A stretch of DNA of 64,000 bases. It comes from Streptomyces sp. NBC_00190. Its GTDB lineage: Bacteria > Actinomycetota > Actinomycetes > Streptomycetales > Streptomycetaceae. Under the pieces are notes generated by a model. It searched no databases, was not told where the DNA came from, and was given only the letters and a program-made list of their open reading frames with translations. The translations under genes and the position numbers were made by a program. Of the stretch, positions 10,695-19,395 are shown one piece after another. Location: positions 3,286,001 through 3,350,000 of the forward strand of contig NZ_CP108131.1 of assembly GCF_036203305.1 (NCBI RefSeq), in the 5' to 3' direction. Every line of letters starts with the position of its first letter. Positions within the stretch are counted from its first letter, which is position 1.

Positions 10695-11390
10695 CTATTC
10701 ACGGGATTTTTGGTCTGTCTGAGTTGCGGCCACCACCGCCGCCCGCAGGCCCGCCACGCCCTGCGGATCCGCGGCACGCACCGCCCTGGCCGCCTCCGCC
10801 AGCGTCGCCCCGGTGGTGATCAGGTCGTCCACGAGCACGACCGCCGCCCCGCCGGTCAGCCGCGCCCCGCCCCGGCACACCTCCAGGGCCCCGGAGAGGT
10901 TCTCCCGGCGCTGCCGGGCCCCCAGCCCCGCCTGGTCCGCCACCGCCCGCCGCAGCCGCAGTACGGGCGCCACGCGCGCGGGCACACCGGCCCGCCGCAG
11001 CCGGCCCGCCGCGGCGAAGGCGATCCTGCGCGCCGGGTCGTGCCCGCGCGCCCGGACCTGCCGCCGCGCCGACGGGACCGGCACCAGAGCCACCTCCCCC
11101 GCCCCACCCGCCCGCACCGCCGCCGCCAGGGCGGCGCCGAGCGCCCCGGCCAGGGGCAGCGCCCCGCGCTCCTTGTGCGCCAGCAGGACAGCCCGTACGG
11201 GCCCCTCGTACACGGCGGCCGCATGGACCACCGGCAGCCCCTCAGGCCGCGGAAACGGCCTCGCCCGCGCCGCGACGGCTCCGCTCAGCGCCTCCCGGCA
11301 GCCGACGCACAGCAGTACCCGGGACGCTCCGCAGCCCGCGCAGTCGACCGGCAGGACCAGCCCGGCCAGCTCCTGCCACAACCCCCGCAT
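10695..11390 (-). CDS. comF: ComF family phosphoribosyltransferase-like protein
   Basis: A 231-residue ComF homologue. An N-terminal zinc-ribbon-like part has the cysteine pairs CAGCG and CVGC (about residues 17-33). The C-terminal PRTase fold has VPVPSARRQVRARGHDPA and the PRPP-binding loop VVLVDDLITTGATL (about 191-204). In competent bacteria ComF takes part in DNA uptake; its role in Streptomyces is unproven. ATG 11390 was chosen; the longer reading frame overlaps lpqB and has an uncharacteristic sequence. It is downstream of lpqB by 65 bases and could be in the mtr operon. Confidence 0.88.
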   Translation of the reverse strand: MRGLWQELAGLVLPVDCAGCGASRVLLCVGCREALSGAVAARARPFPRPEGLPVVHAAAVYEGPVRAVLLAHKERGALPLAGALGAALAAAVRAGGAGEVALVPVPSARRQVRARGHDPARRIAFAAAGRLRRAGVPARVAPVLRLRRAVADQAGLGARQRRENLSGALEVCRGGARLTGGAAVVLVDDLITTGATLAEAARAVRAADPQGVAGLRAAVVAATQTDQKSRE

Positions 11391-11455
11391 GCGTCCACTC
11401 TGCCGACCGCCCACGGGCGCCCGCCACCCCTGTGGACAACGGGCGCGGAAGCAGG

Positions 11456-13354
11456 TCAGCCCGGATACACCGGAGCCCGGCCGCCCGCCATCACCGTGCG
11501 CCACTGCGCCCCCGGCGGCAGCCACACGATCCCGTCGTCCTCGGAGAAGGCCACCACCGGCTTCGGCTTCGACTCGTCCTCCGTGGCGGCCACCGCGACC
11601 TCGATCAGCCCCGTGGCCCCCGGCAGACCCGCCGCGACCAGCGAGCCGTCCGCGAGCATGTAGCGGGCCTGCACGATCCCACCGCTCTCCCGGCCCACGA
11701 CCAGCAGCCGGCCCCTCGGCGCCCAGCTCATCGCCGTCACGTCCGCCATCTGCGGAGCCGCCGGGCGCAGCTCGCGCACCGACACCGCCGAGACGTCACC
11801 CTTGCCGTCGGGCCGCTCGATCCGCCCGACGTACAGGTTCTTGCGGGCGCCGTCCCGCTGCACGAGCAGCGCGATCCGCACCCCGTCCGAGGACGCCTTC
11901 AGCGAGGTGATCCGTCCGCCGTCCAACCCGGCCACCTGGACCTTCTCCGGAACCCCGGTACCGCCGGGCACCCGCCACAGCCCCAGGTGCTGCGGATCCT
12001 GGTCGGCGAACCACAGGTCGCCCGCCGCGTCCCAGCTGGGCGCGGTCAGCGTGTTCGGCTTGTTCGGCTTGCCCGGGTACACCGGCTGCGGCATGGGACC
12101 GGACCCGGACATCGACACGACGTACAGCCCGTGCCCGTCCTGCGAGACCACGGCCGCGCGCCGCTCGTCGTACGACACGGCGGCCGAGAGGACCTTGAAC
12201 CCCGGCGGGGTGGCCAGCGGCCCCGGCACCGGCTCGGGCTTGTTCTGCTGGACCTCGCTCGAAATGTCGAGCTTCAGCCGGACCAGCCGGTCCGCGTCGT
12301 CGACGAAGTACTGGTACTCGGGGATCTTCGGCCGGTTGGCGATCGCCGCGGCGCTCACCTCGGTCACCGAACACAGCGAGGACGACTTGCCGTCGGAGCG
12401 CAGCAGTTCGACCTGTTCGAGCCGGGAACCCGTCAGATCCTTGACCGTGTAGAGGAGTTGGGTGGCCATCTTCCGGCACTGCGGCTGCGCGACGTTGTCG
12501 GCCTTGTCGTTGAGCGGCACGCGCAGCGTGTTCTGGCCGTCGTACGACAGGGACTTGGTGCCCGGCCGCAGTTCCGTGCCGCTCGGGAAACTGGACTCGA
12601 CGACCGGGCTGAGCCACCTGGACGGCCCGGCCAGCAGCGACTGCACCGTCTGCGTGGTGGGGTCCATCCGCGAGTCGGGGTCGCTGCGCTGGCGCACGTA
12701 CACGGGGTCGGCGACCAGGCTGTCGCCCGCGAAGTAGTACTTGTTGACCGGCATGTAGATCCGCTGGAAGTCGGACTCGCTCAGCACGAGGCTGCGCGGC
12801 GGAGTCGCGATCCGCCACTGCTTGTCCTCCTGGACCAGCTGGAGGAACTCCTCGAACGCCCCGCCGCCGGTCTCCGGCTGGTACGCGCTGCGCTCGTCCA
12901 CGGTCGCCAGCTTCTTGCCGGTCACCTTCCAACGCGGCCCGTCGGGGTCCTTCTCGCCGCGGACCGGGGACCGGTCGAGGCCGCCCCTGAGCACGGTGAC
13001 GGCGGAGCCGGGCTTCCAGCTCTTGGCCTGCTCCTGCGTGAGGTACTTGCGAGCCGTCTCCAGCTGCGGGTCGTCGCTGGTCATCGCCTCCAGGAAGCCG
13101 TCGACGATCTCGGCCGCACTGGCCTTGTCGGCGGGCGGTACGCCGAACACCCGGACCTGGGAGTCGACGCCCTGCGAGCCCTGCACCGAGCGGATCTCAC
13201 CGTGGTCGGGCATCGAGGCGCACCCCGCCAGCAGCAGCCCGGCGACACCGAGGGCGTACGCCCGCACGGTGCGCCACCGCCTGCCCCGTGTCCGGGCGCG
13301 TGCGGCCCTGGCCTCAGCGTCCACGGGCATCGCCATCGGCGTCGGCATCGGCAT
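11456..13354 (-). CDS. lpqB: MtrAB-associated lipoprotein LpqB
   Basis: A 632-residue lipoprotein that modulates the MtrB sensor at the outer face of the membrane. A basic N-region precedes the lipobox LLLAGC, with the lipidated Cys45. The mature part has a GerMN domain (about 200-330, including YYFAGDSLV and SRWLSPVVESSFPSGTEL) and a beta-propeller-like C-terminal half (DLWFADQDPQHLGLWRVPGG; ALLVQRDGARKNLYVGRIE). Start ATG 13354 has a near-perfect AGGAGG nine bases upstream (13364-13369) and lies 41 bases inside mtrB. Other in-frame ATG/GTG codons (13348, 13336, 13330, 13324) are possible. It is the third gene of mtrA-mtrB-lpqB. Confidence 0.95.
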   Translation of the reverse strand: MPMPTPMAMPVDAEARAARARTRGRRWRTVRAYALGVAGLLLAGCASMPDHGEIRSVQGSQGVDSQVRVFGVPPADKASAAEIVDGFLEAMTSDDPQLETARKYLTQEQAKSWKPGSAVTVLRGGLDRSPVRGEKDPDGPRWKVTGKKLATVDERSAYQPETGGGAFEEFLQLVQEDKQWRIATPPRSLVLSESDFQRIYMPVNKYYFAGDSLVADPVYVRQRSDPDSRMDPTTQTVQSLLAGPSRWLSPVVESSFPSGTELRPGTKSLSYDGQNTLRVPLNDKADNVAQPQCRKMATQLLYTVKDLTGSRLEQVELLRSDGKSSSLCSVTEVSAAAIANRPKIPEYQYFVDDADRLVRLKLDISSEVQQNKPEPVPGPLATPPGFKVLSAAVSYDERRAAVVSQDGHGLYVVSMSGSGPMPQPVYPGKPNKPNTLTAPSWDAAGDLWFADQDPQHLGLWRVPGGTGVPEKVQVAGLDGGRITSLKASSDGVRIALLVQRDGARKNLYVGRIERPDGKGDVSAVSVRELRPAAPQMADVTAMSWAPRGRLLVVGRESGGIVQARYMLADGSLVAAGLPGATGLIEVAVAATEDESKPKPVVAFSEDDGIVWLPPGAQWRTVMAGGRAPVYPG

Positions 13355-15281
13355 CGGTTCGATCCTCCTGTGGTGCCTGCTCGGCCGGCCGGGCCACGAC
13401 CCTGGCTCCGTTGCCCGGCAGGGCCGTCGGGTCGGCGGGTACGGGCAGCGCGCCGGCGACCGGCGACCGCGGCGGTATCGGCGACCGGTCGCCGCCGTCC
13501 GCCGGCTGCCGGTCCGCCGGACTGCCCGCGGCGTCGGCGGCGGCCCTGGCCCGGTTGGCCCGGGAGTCCTCGGGTTCCAGCGGGATGGGCGAGCCCCGCA
13601 GCGGCTCGTCGGCCGTGCGCGGCAGGGTCAGGCGGAACTGTGAGCCGCCGCCCGGCTCGCCCCACGCCTGGAGCCAGCCGCCGTGCAGCCGGGCGTCCTC
13701 GACGGCGATGGACAGACCGAGGCCGGTGCCGCCCGTCGTACGGGCCCGCGCCGGGTCGGCCCGCCAGAAGCGGTTGAAGACGCGGGTGGCCTCGCCGGGC
13801 TTGAGCCCGACGCCGTAGTCCCGAACGGCGACCGCGACGGCCCCGCCCGCGGACGCCAGCCGGACCACCACATCACGTCCCTCGCCGTGCTCCACGGCGT
13901 TGACGACCAGATTGCGCAGCACCCGCTCCACCCGCCGGGCATCCGCCTCGGCGATGACCGGCTGGGTGTCGCCGAGGACCCGGATCCGGGTCCCCTTGTG
14001 CTCGGCGAGCGGCTCGGCACCGTCGATGACCCGGCGTACGACGTCGCGCAGGTCGATCGGCTCGGCCTCCAGCGCCGCCGCGCCCGCGTCGAACCGGCTG
14101 ATCTCCAGCAGGTCGGCGAGGAGCGACTCGAACCGGTCGAGCTGCCCGGCGAGCAGTTCGGCGGAGCGCGCGGTGACCGGGTCGAAGTCGACCCGGGCGT
14201 CGTGGATGACGTCCGCGGCCATCCGTACGGTCGTCAGCGGGGTGCGCAGCTCGTGCGAGACGTCCGAGACGAACCGGCGCTGCATCCGCGACAGCTCCTC
14301 CAGCTGCTGGATCTTGAGCTGCAGGTTCTGCGCCATCTTGTTGAAGGCCTCACCCAGGCGGGCGATGTCGTCCTCGCCGGTGACCTTCATCCGCTCCTGG
14401 AGACGGCCCGCCGAAAGCCGCTCGGCGATCCCGGCGGCCATCCGTACGGGGGTCACGACCTGGCGCACGACGAGCCAGGCGATGCCGCAGAGCAGGACGA
14501 CGACGAACAGGCCCGCGGTCACGATGGTGACCTTGATCAGGTTGAGGGACTCCTCCTCCTGCGTGAGCGGGAAGAGGTAGTACAGGTCGTACGGGTCCCC
14601 GTTGATGTCGGTGAGCCGCTTGCCCACGACCAGCGCGGCCTCGGGCGTCTTCTCCCCGGCCCCGGCGGTGTACCGGATCTCGGAGAAGGTCTTGAAGGTA
14701 CCGGCGGAGTGGTTGACGGCCCGGCGCAGCGCGATCGGCACGCTGGCGGCCGGATCCACGTTGCCCGAGGCGCGGGCGCCCTTGACCCCCTGCGTGCCGG
14801 GCATGACCTGCTCGCCGGTGCCCGCGCCGAGCGCGACCACCTCGAAGGCGGACTGGCCGCCACTGGCGAGCTGCTTGACCAGCGAGTTCATCCACGTACT
14901 GGCATCGAGCCCGACCTTGTTGTCGGCGGCGTCGGGCCCGTCCACGCTCGCGGGGGCGTTGGCCTTCTCCTGTGCGACCGCGAACCCGCCCGCGGCCTGG
15001 CTCTGCGCCGCCTCCTCCTTGACGTCGAGGAGGCCCTTGCTGACCTGGGCTATGACGACGAAGCCCAGGGCGAGGACCACGGCGAGCGAGATCAGCAGCG
15101 TGGCGGCGACGACCCGGAGCTGGATGTTGCGACGCCACAGCCGGACAGCCGGAAGCAGCGGCCGGCGCAGAAGACGCACGAACAGCCGCAGCACAGGGCC
15201 GCCGGGCGCTCCGTCCTGGAGCAGCCGGCCGCCCCTCAGCGCTCCCCAGCGGGAACCGGCCCGGTCCCTGCCGGACTGCAC
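13314..15281 (-). CDS. mtrB: Sensor histidine kinase MtrB
   Basis: A 655-residue membrane kinase that phosphorylates MtrA. Two membrane helices (about 50-75 and 255-280) flank an extracytoplasmic sensor region of about 180 residues. A HAMP linker follows (VRMAAGIAERLSAGRLQERM). The HisKA box is RRFVSDVSHELRTPLTTVRM with the phospho-accepting His. The ATPase has NLVVNAVEHGEG (N box), DYGVGL (G1) and GGTGLGLSIAVEDARLHGG (G2). A Pro/Arg/Asp-rich tail of about 95 residues ends DADADGDARGR. GTG 15281 starts two bases after the mtrA stop. An in-frame GTG at 15311 inside mtrA is an alternative. Confidence 0.95.
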   Translation of the reverse strand: MQSGRDRAGSRWGALRGGRLLQDGAPGGPVLRLFVRLLRRPLLPAVRLWRRNIQLRVVAATLLISLAVVLALGFVVIAQVSKGLLDVKEEAAQSQAAGGFAVAQEKANAPASVDGPDAADNKVGLDASTWMNSLVKQLASGGQSAFEVVALGAGTGEQVMPGTQGVKGARASGNVDPAASVPIALRRAVNHSAGTFKTFSEIRYTAGAGEKTPEAALVVGKRLTDINGDPYDLYYLFPLTQEEESLNLIKVTIVTAGLFVVVLLCGIAWLVVRQVVTPVRMAAGIAERLSAGRLQERMKVTGEDDIARLGEAFNKMAQNLQLKIQQLEELSRMQRRFVSDVSHELRTPLTTVRMAADVIHDARVDFDPVTARSAELLAGQLDRFESLLADLLEISRFDAGAAALEAEPIDLRDVVRRVIDGAEPLAEHKGTRIRVLGDTQPVIAEADARRVERVLRNLVVNAVEHGEGRDVVVRLASAGGAVAVAVRDYGVGLKPGEATRVFNRFWRADPARARTTGGTGLGLSIAVEDARLHGGWLQAWGEPGGGSQFRLTLPRTADEPLRGSPIPLEPEDSRANRARAAADAAGSPADRQPADGGDRSPIPPRSPVAGALPVPADPTALPGNGARVVARPAEQAPQEDRTDADADADGDARGR

Positions 15282-15282
15282 G

Positions 15283-15972
15283 TCAGCTGGGTCCGGCCTT
15301 GTAGCCGACACCGCGCACCGTCACGACGATCTCGGGGCGCTCCGGGTCCTTCTCGACCTTGGAGCGCAGGCGCTGCACGTGCACGTTGACCAGCCGGGTG
15401 TCCGCCGCGTGCCGGTAGCCCCAGACCTGCTCCAGCAGCACCTCACGGGTGAAGACCTGCCAGGGCTTGCGCGCGAGCGCGACCAGCAGGTCGAACTCGA
15501 GCGGGGTCAGGGCGATGGAGGCGCCGTCCCGCTTGACCGAGTGCCCGGCCACGTCGATGACGAGGTCACCGATGGTCAGCTGCTCGGGAGCGGGCTCCTC
15601 CGACCGGCGCAGGCGGGCCCGGATGCGGGCCACCAGCTCCTTCGGCTTGAACGGCTTGACGATGTAGTCGTCGGCGCCGGACTCCAGGCCTACGACGACG
15701 TCGACCGTGTCGCTCTTCGCCGTGAGCATCACGATCGGCACGCCCGACTCGGCCCTGATCAGCCTGCACACCTCTATGCCGTCCCGTCCGGGCAGCATGA
15801 GGTCGAGCAGTACCAGATCGGGCTTCGCCTCCCGGAAGGCAGCCAGCGCCTTGTCACCGTCCGCTACGAACGACGGCTCAAAACCTTCTCCACGCAGCAC
15901 AATGCCGAGCATCTCGGCCAGCGCGGTGTCGTCGTCGACGACAAGGACTCGTCCCTTCATGCTTGACATCAT
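15283..15972 (-). CDS. mtrA: DNA-binding response regulator MtrA
   Basis: A 229-residue OmpR/PhoB-type regulator. The receiver has VLVVDDDTALAEML, the phospho-acceptor in DLVLLDLMLPGRDG, the Thr of LTAK and the Lys of IVKPFKPKEL. The winged helix has LTPLEFDLLVALARKPWQ, VWGYRHAADTRLVNVHVQRL and VRGVGYKAG. In Streptomyces MtrA controls development, cell-wall and antibiotic genes. Three clustered ATGs (15972, 15969, 15960) are possible starts. The gap upstream is shared with the divergent operon at 16207. A loose direct repeat of GTAAC/CTCAC type near 15985-16002 could be an autoregulatory site but is unproven. Confidence 0.96.
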   Translation of the reverse strand: MMSSMKGRVLVVDDDTALAEMLGIVLRGEGFEPSFVADGDKALAAFREAKPDLVLLDLMLPGRDGIEVCRLIRAESGVPIVMLTAKSDTVDVVVGLESGADDYIVKPFKPKELVARIRARLRRSEEPAPEQLTIGDLVIDVAGHSVKRDGASIALTPLEFDLLVALARKPWQVFTREVLLEQVWGYRHAADTRLVNVHVQRLRSKVEKDPERPEIVVTVRGVGYKAGPS

Positions 15973-16206
15973 CCCATTAGCTAATCGTTACCTGGCGGTG
16001 AGCTGTCCCACAGCCAAAAGGGCTGGAAATCGCCCCTCGGACCTGCGTGGAGATCAGGTCAACCAGTCTGCCCCGGATCCGGGTGACAATTGAAGGTACG
16101 GGCTGTCGAGGATCCGGGGGGACGGCTGGTCCGTTCGTGGAGCTCACGTGGCACGATGGCAGCGACCAGCGCCCCCGCCGCAGCAGGTGCACGTGAAGGA
16201 GCGACG

Positions 16207-17454
16207 ATGAACGACTCTCCGGGCTGGGCTTCGCCCGGATCCTCTCCGTCCGACGGCGAGCGACCAGGGGCACCCTCCGATCAGCAGGCTTCCGGCGACT
16301 CCAAGTGGTCCGCCGAGCAGCCGCCGCCGGGAGACTGGTCCAGCCCGGCCGCCGGCCCGACACCGCCTCCGCAGGCACCGCCGCAGCAGGGCCAGGGCTG
16401 GGGACCGTACGGCGGCCAGCAGCACGCAGGCCAGTACGGAAGCCCGTACGGCGGCCAGTACGGCGGCCAGTACGGCTACCCGGGCGGCCCCGGCCAGTGG
16501 GGCAAGCCCCCGGCCGCCAAGCCCGGCGTGATCCCGCTGCGCCCGCTGGACATGGGCGAGATCCTCGACGGCGCGGTCGCCACCATGCGTGCCCACTGGC
16601 GCTCGGTGCTGCCGATCACGCTGGTCGTGGCCACGGTGGTGCAGGTGATGAGCGTGCTCCTGCAGAAGTACGTGATGTCCGACCTGGCCCTCGCCGCGGA
16701 CCCCGCGGCGGACATCGAGCAGACGATCAACACCCTGGGCACCGCCTCGGCGGTCTCGTTCGGAGCCGTTTTCATCCAGGCCCTCGGGGGCATCGTGGCC
16801 ACCGCGATGCTCACGATGATCTTCAGCCGGGCGGTCCTCGGCAACACCTCCACGGTCTCCGCCGCCTGGCGCGAGGCCCGTCCGCAGCTGCTGCGCCTGT
16901 TCGGACTGACGCTGCTGATGGGATTCGGCTTCGCCCTCCTCGTCGTCGTGCTGATCGTGCCCGGCATCCTCGCCCGGAGTGTGGGACTGGCCGTCCTCGG
17001 CGGCTTCGCCGCGCTCCCGCTGGCCATCTGGCTGTGGACCAAGTACAGCCTGGCCTCGCCCGCCCTGATGCTGGAGAAGGGCACCGTCTTCAAGTCCCTC
17101 GGCCGCTCCTCCAAGCTCGTCAAGGGCGCGTGGTGGCGCATCTTCGGCATCACGCTCCTCACCAGCATCATCACCGGCATCATCGCGGCGATCATCGTCT
17201 GGCCGCTGACGTTCCTCGGCGTCGCCCTCTTCGGCGGCGGCATGGGCGGCCTGCAGGCCGGCACGGCCTCCACCGCCTGGGGAGCGCTCATCCTCTCCGG
17301 CATCGGCGCGATCATCGCGCAGACCATCGTGATGCCCATGCAGTCGGGCGTCACCGTCCTCCTCTACGTGGACCAGCGCATCCGCCGCGAGGGGCTCGAC
17401 CTGGAGCTCGCCCGGGCCGCAGGCGTCGAGAACTACGGCACGACCGGAGGCTGA
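16207..17454 (+). CDS. Multi-pass membrane protein with glycerophosphoryl diester phosphodiesterase-type membrane domain
   Basis: A 415-residue protein. Residues 1-105 are a Gly/Pro/Gln/Tyr-rich disordered tail with repeated YGGQYG units. Six or so membrane helices follow (VLPITLVVATVVQVMSVLL; AVFIQALGGIVATAMLTMIF; LLMGFGFALLVVVLIVPGIL; AALPLAIWLWTKY; LLTSIITGIIAAIIVW). The family is often annotated after the membrane domain of GlpQ-like enzymes, but no catalytic domain is present. ATG 16207 has GAAGGAG. It is the first gene of a coupled operon with DUF4129, DUF4350, MoxR and DUF58, and diverges from mtrA. A role in envelope biogenesis is inferred from context. Confidence 0.85.
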   Translation: MNDSPGWASPGSSPSDGERPGAPSDQQASGDSKWSAEQPPPGDWSSPAAGPTPPPQAPPQQGQGWGPYGGQQHAGQYGSPYGGQYGGQYGYPGGPGQWGKPPAAKPGVIPLRPLDMGEILDGAVATMRAHWRSVLPITLVVATVVQVMSVLLQKYVMSDLALAADPAADIEQTINTLGTASAVSFGAVFIQALGGIVATAMLTMIFSRAVLGNTSTVSAAWREARPQLLRLFGLTLLMGFGFALLVVVLIVPGILARSVGLAVLGGFAALPLAIWLWTKYSLASPALMLEKGTVFKSLGRSSKLVKGAWWRIFGITLLTSIITGIIAAIIVWPLTFLGVALFGGGMGGLQAGTASTAWGALILSGIGAIIAQTIVMPMQSGVTVLLYVDQRIRREGLDLELARAAGVENYGTTGG

Positions 17455-17461
17455 CACACCG

Positions 17462-18142
17462 ATGATGAGTACGGGGGGCCTCATCACCCGCGCCACGGCG
17501 CTCCTGCCGGGCACGGCGACACCACCGGTGACGACACCGCGCGAGCCCGCCCAGGAGGCGGCCGAGCGCGAACTGTCCAAGCCCATCTACCACCAGAACG
17601 ACCCGGGGCTGCTGGACCGCGCCCTGCGCAAGTTCTTCGCGTGGCTCGACGACCTGTTCGGCGCCGCCTCCGGGGCGACCCCCGGCGGCGGGCTCGGCGT
17701 CGTCGTGATCGTCCTCCTGGTCGTCCTGGCCGTCGGCGCCCTGTGGTGGCGGCTCGGCTCCCCCAGCCGGGCCGCCTCCGGCGCGGGCGTCCTCTTCGAC
17801 GAGGGCATCCGCAGCGCCGCCGACCACCGCACGGCCGCCGAGGCCCACGCCGCCGCGGGCCGCTGGACCGAAGCCGTCCAGGAGCGCATGCGCGCCGTCG
17901 TCCGCTCCCTGGAGGAGCGGACCCTGCTCGACCCCCGGCCGGGCCGCACCGCCGACGAGGCCGCGGCCGAAGCCGCCGTCTGCCTCCCGGACCACGCCGG
18001 GGACCTCCGCGCGGCCGCCCGTACCTTCGACGACGTCACCTACGGCGGCCGCACCGCCGACGCCGACGCGTACGCCCGCATGCGCGCCCTCGACCTCACC
18101 CTGGACCGCGCCAAGCCGCTCCTGACGGGACCCACCGCATGA
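17462..18142 (+). CDS. DUF4129 domain-containing membrane protein
   Basis: A 226-residue protein: a short N-terminal region (about 75 residues with the motif REPAQEAAERELSKPIYHQN), one membrane helix (LGVVVIVLLVVLAVGALWW), then a soluble helical DUF4129 domain (HAAAGRWTEAVQERMRAVVR; LPDHAGDLRAAARTFDDVTYG). Start is either of two adjacent ATGs at 17462 or 17465. The stop overlaps the next start (ATGA). Association with MoxR and DUF58 genes is typical, suggesting a membrane complex remodelled by the ATPase. Confidence 0.88.
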   Translation: MMSTGGLITRATALLPGTATPPVTTPREPAQEAAERELSKPIYHQNDPGLLDRALRKFFAWLDDLFGAASGATPGGGLGVVVIVLLVVLAVGALWWRLGSPSRAASGAGVLFDEGIRSAADHRTAAEAHAAAGRWTEAVQERMRAVVRSLEERTLLDPRPGRTADEAAAEAAVCLPDHAGDLRAAARTFDDVTYGGRTADADAYARMRALDLTLDRAKPLLTGPTA

Positions 18143-19395
18143 CCGGCCCCATCCCCGGCCCGACCACGCCCAGCACCGGTGCCGGCGGAAGCGTCGCCCC
18201 TGCCGCAACCGCGGCCCCCCGCGCCGGCCGGGCGCAGCGGATACGGCGGACGCGGCGCGTCCTGGCCTTCCTCGCCGTGCTCGCCGTCGGCGGACTCGCC
18301 CTCGCCGCCCTCGACTCCGGCACCCGCCACGGCACGCTCGACCCCCGCTCCGCCGACCCCTACGGCAGCCGGGCCGTCGCCGAGCTCCTGGGGGACCGCG
18401 GTGTCACCACCCGCGTCGTGACCACCGCCCGCGAGGCCGCCGACGCGGCCGGCCCCCGCACCACCCTCCTGGTCACCGACCCCGATCTCCTCGGCACCAC
18501 CCAGCGCGGCGTCCTGCGCTCGGCCATGGACCTCTCCGGGGGCCGAACCGTCCTCCTCTCCCCGGGCGGCCACAGCCTCACCGACCTCGCCCCCGGCGTG
18601 CACACGAAGGGCGACGCCGCGTCGGACACCCTCGCCCCGGCCTGCACCCTGCCCGCCGCCGCCTCCGCAGGCCGCGCGGGCACCGGCGGCGGCCTCCGCT
18701 ACACCACCACCCTCCCCCGGGCCACCGCCTGCTACCCCAGCGACGGCCACCCCACCCTCCTCGTCCTCCCCACCGGCACCCCCGGCGGCGACACCGTCCT
18801 CCTCGGCGCCGGGACGATCCTGCTCAACGAGAGCCTCGCCGAGGAGGGCAACGCCTCCCTCGCCCTCCAACTCCTCGGCTCCCGCCCGGACCTCGTCTGG
18901 TACATGCCGTCCCTCGCGGACTCCGACCCCGACGCCGCGACCCGCTCCGGCGAGGACAAGTCCCTCTTCGACCTCATCCCGGCCGGCTGGTCCTGGGCCC
19001 TGCTCCAGCTCTTCGTGGCCGCCGTCCTCGCCGCCCTCTGGCGCGCCCGCCGCCTCGGCCCCCTCGTCACCGAGAAGCTGCCGGTCGTCATCCGCGCCTC
19101 CGAGGCCACCGAGGGCCGCGCCCGCCTCTACCGAAAGGCCGGGGCCCGCGACCGCGCCGCCACCGTGCTGCGCGCCGCCACCCGCGAACGCCTGGCCGCA
19201 CTGCTCGGCGTACCGCACACCCAGGCCCACGACCCGTCCGCGCTGACGCCCGCCGTCTCCGCCCGACTCACCGGCGAGCCGCAGACCAGGGACGTTTCCG
19301 CCCTGCTCTTCGGCCCCACCCCCTCCGACGACGCGGCACTCGTCGCGCTCGCCGACCACCTCAACGCCCTCGAAAGAGAGGTCCGTACGTCATGA
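18139..19395 (+). CDS. DUF4350 domain-containing membrane protein
   Basis: A 418-residue protein. One membrane helix near residues 42-58 (VLAFLAVLAVGGLALAAL) is followed by an extracytoplasmic DUF4350 domain with DPRSADPYGSRAVAELLGDR and the GATase-like stretch TTLLVTDPDLLG. A second helix (WSWALLQLFVAAVLAALW, about 295-313) leads to a cytoplasmic helical tail (RARRLGPLVTEKLPVVIRAS; YRKAGARDRAATVLRAATRE). The ATGA overlaps at both ends mark tight translational coupling with DUF4129 upstream and moxR downstream. Confidence 0.88.
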   Translation: MTGPIPGPTTPSTGAGGSVAPAATAAPRAGRAQRIRRTRRVLAFLAVLAVGGLALAALDSGTRHGTLDPRSADPYGSRAVAELLGDRGVTTRVVTTAREAADAAGPRTTLLVTDPDLLGTTQRGVLRSAMDLSGGRTVLLSPGGHSLTDLAPGVHTKGDAASDTLAPACTLPAAASAGRAGTGGGLRYTTTLPRATACYPSDGHPTLLVLPTGTPGGDTVLLGAGTILLNESLAEEGNASLALQLLGSRPDLVWYMPSLADSDPDAATRSGEDKSLFDLIPAGWSWALLQLFVAAVLAALWRARRLGPLVTEKLPVVIRASEATEGRARLYRKAGARDRAATVLRAATRERLAALLGVPHTQAHDPSALTPAVSARLTGEPQTRDVSALLFGPTPSDDAALVALADHLNALEREVRTS

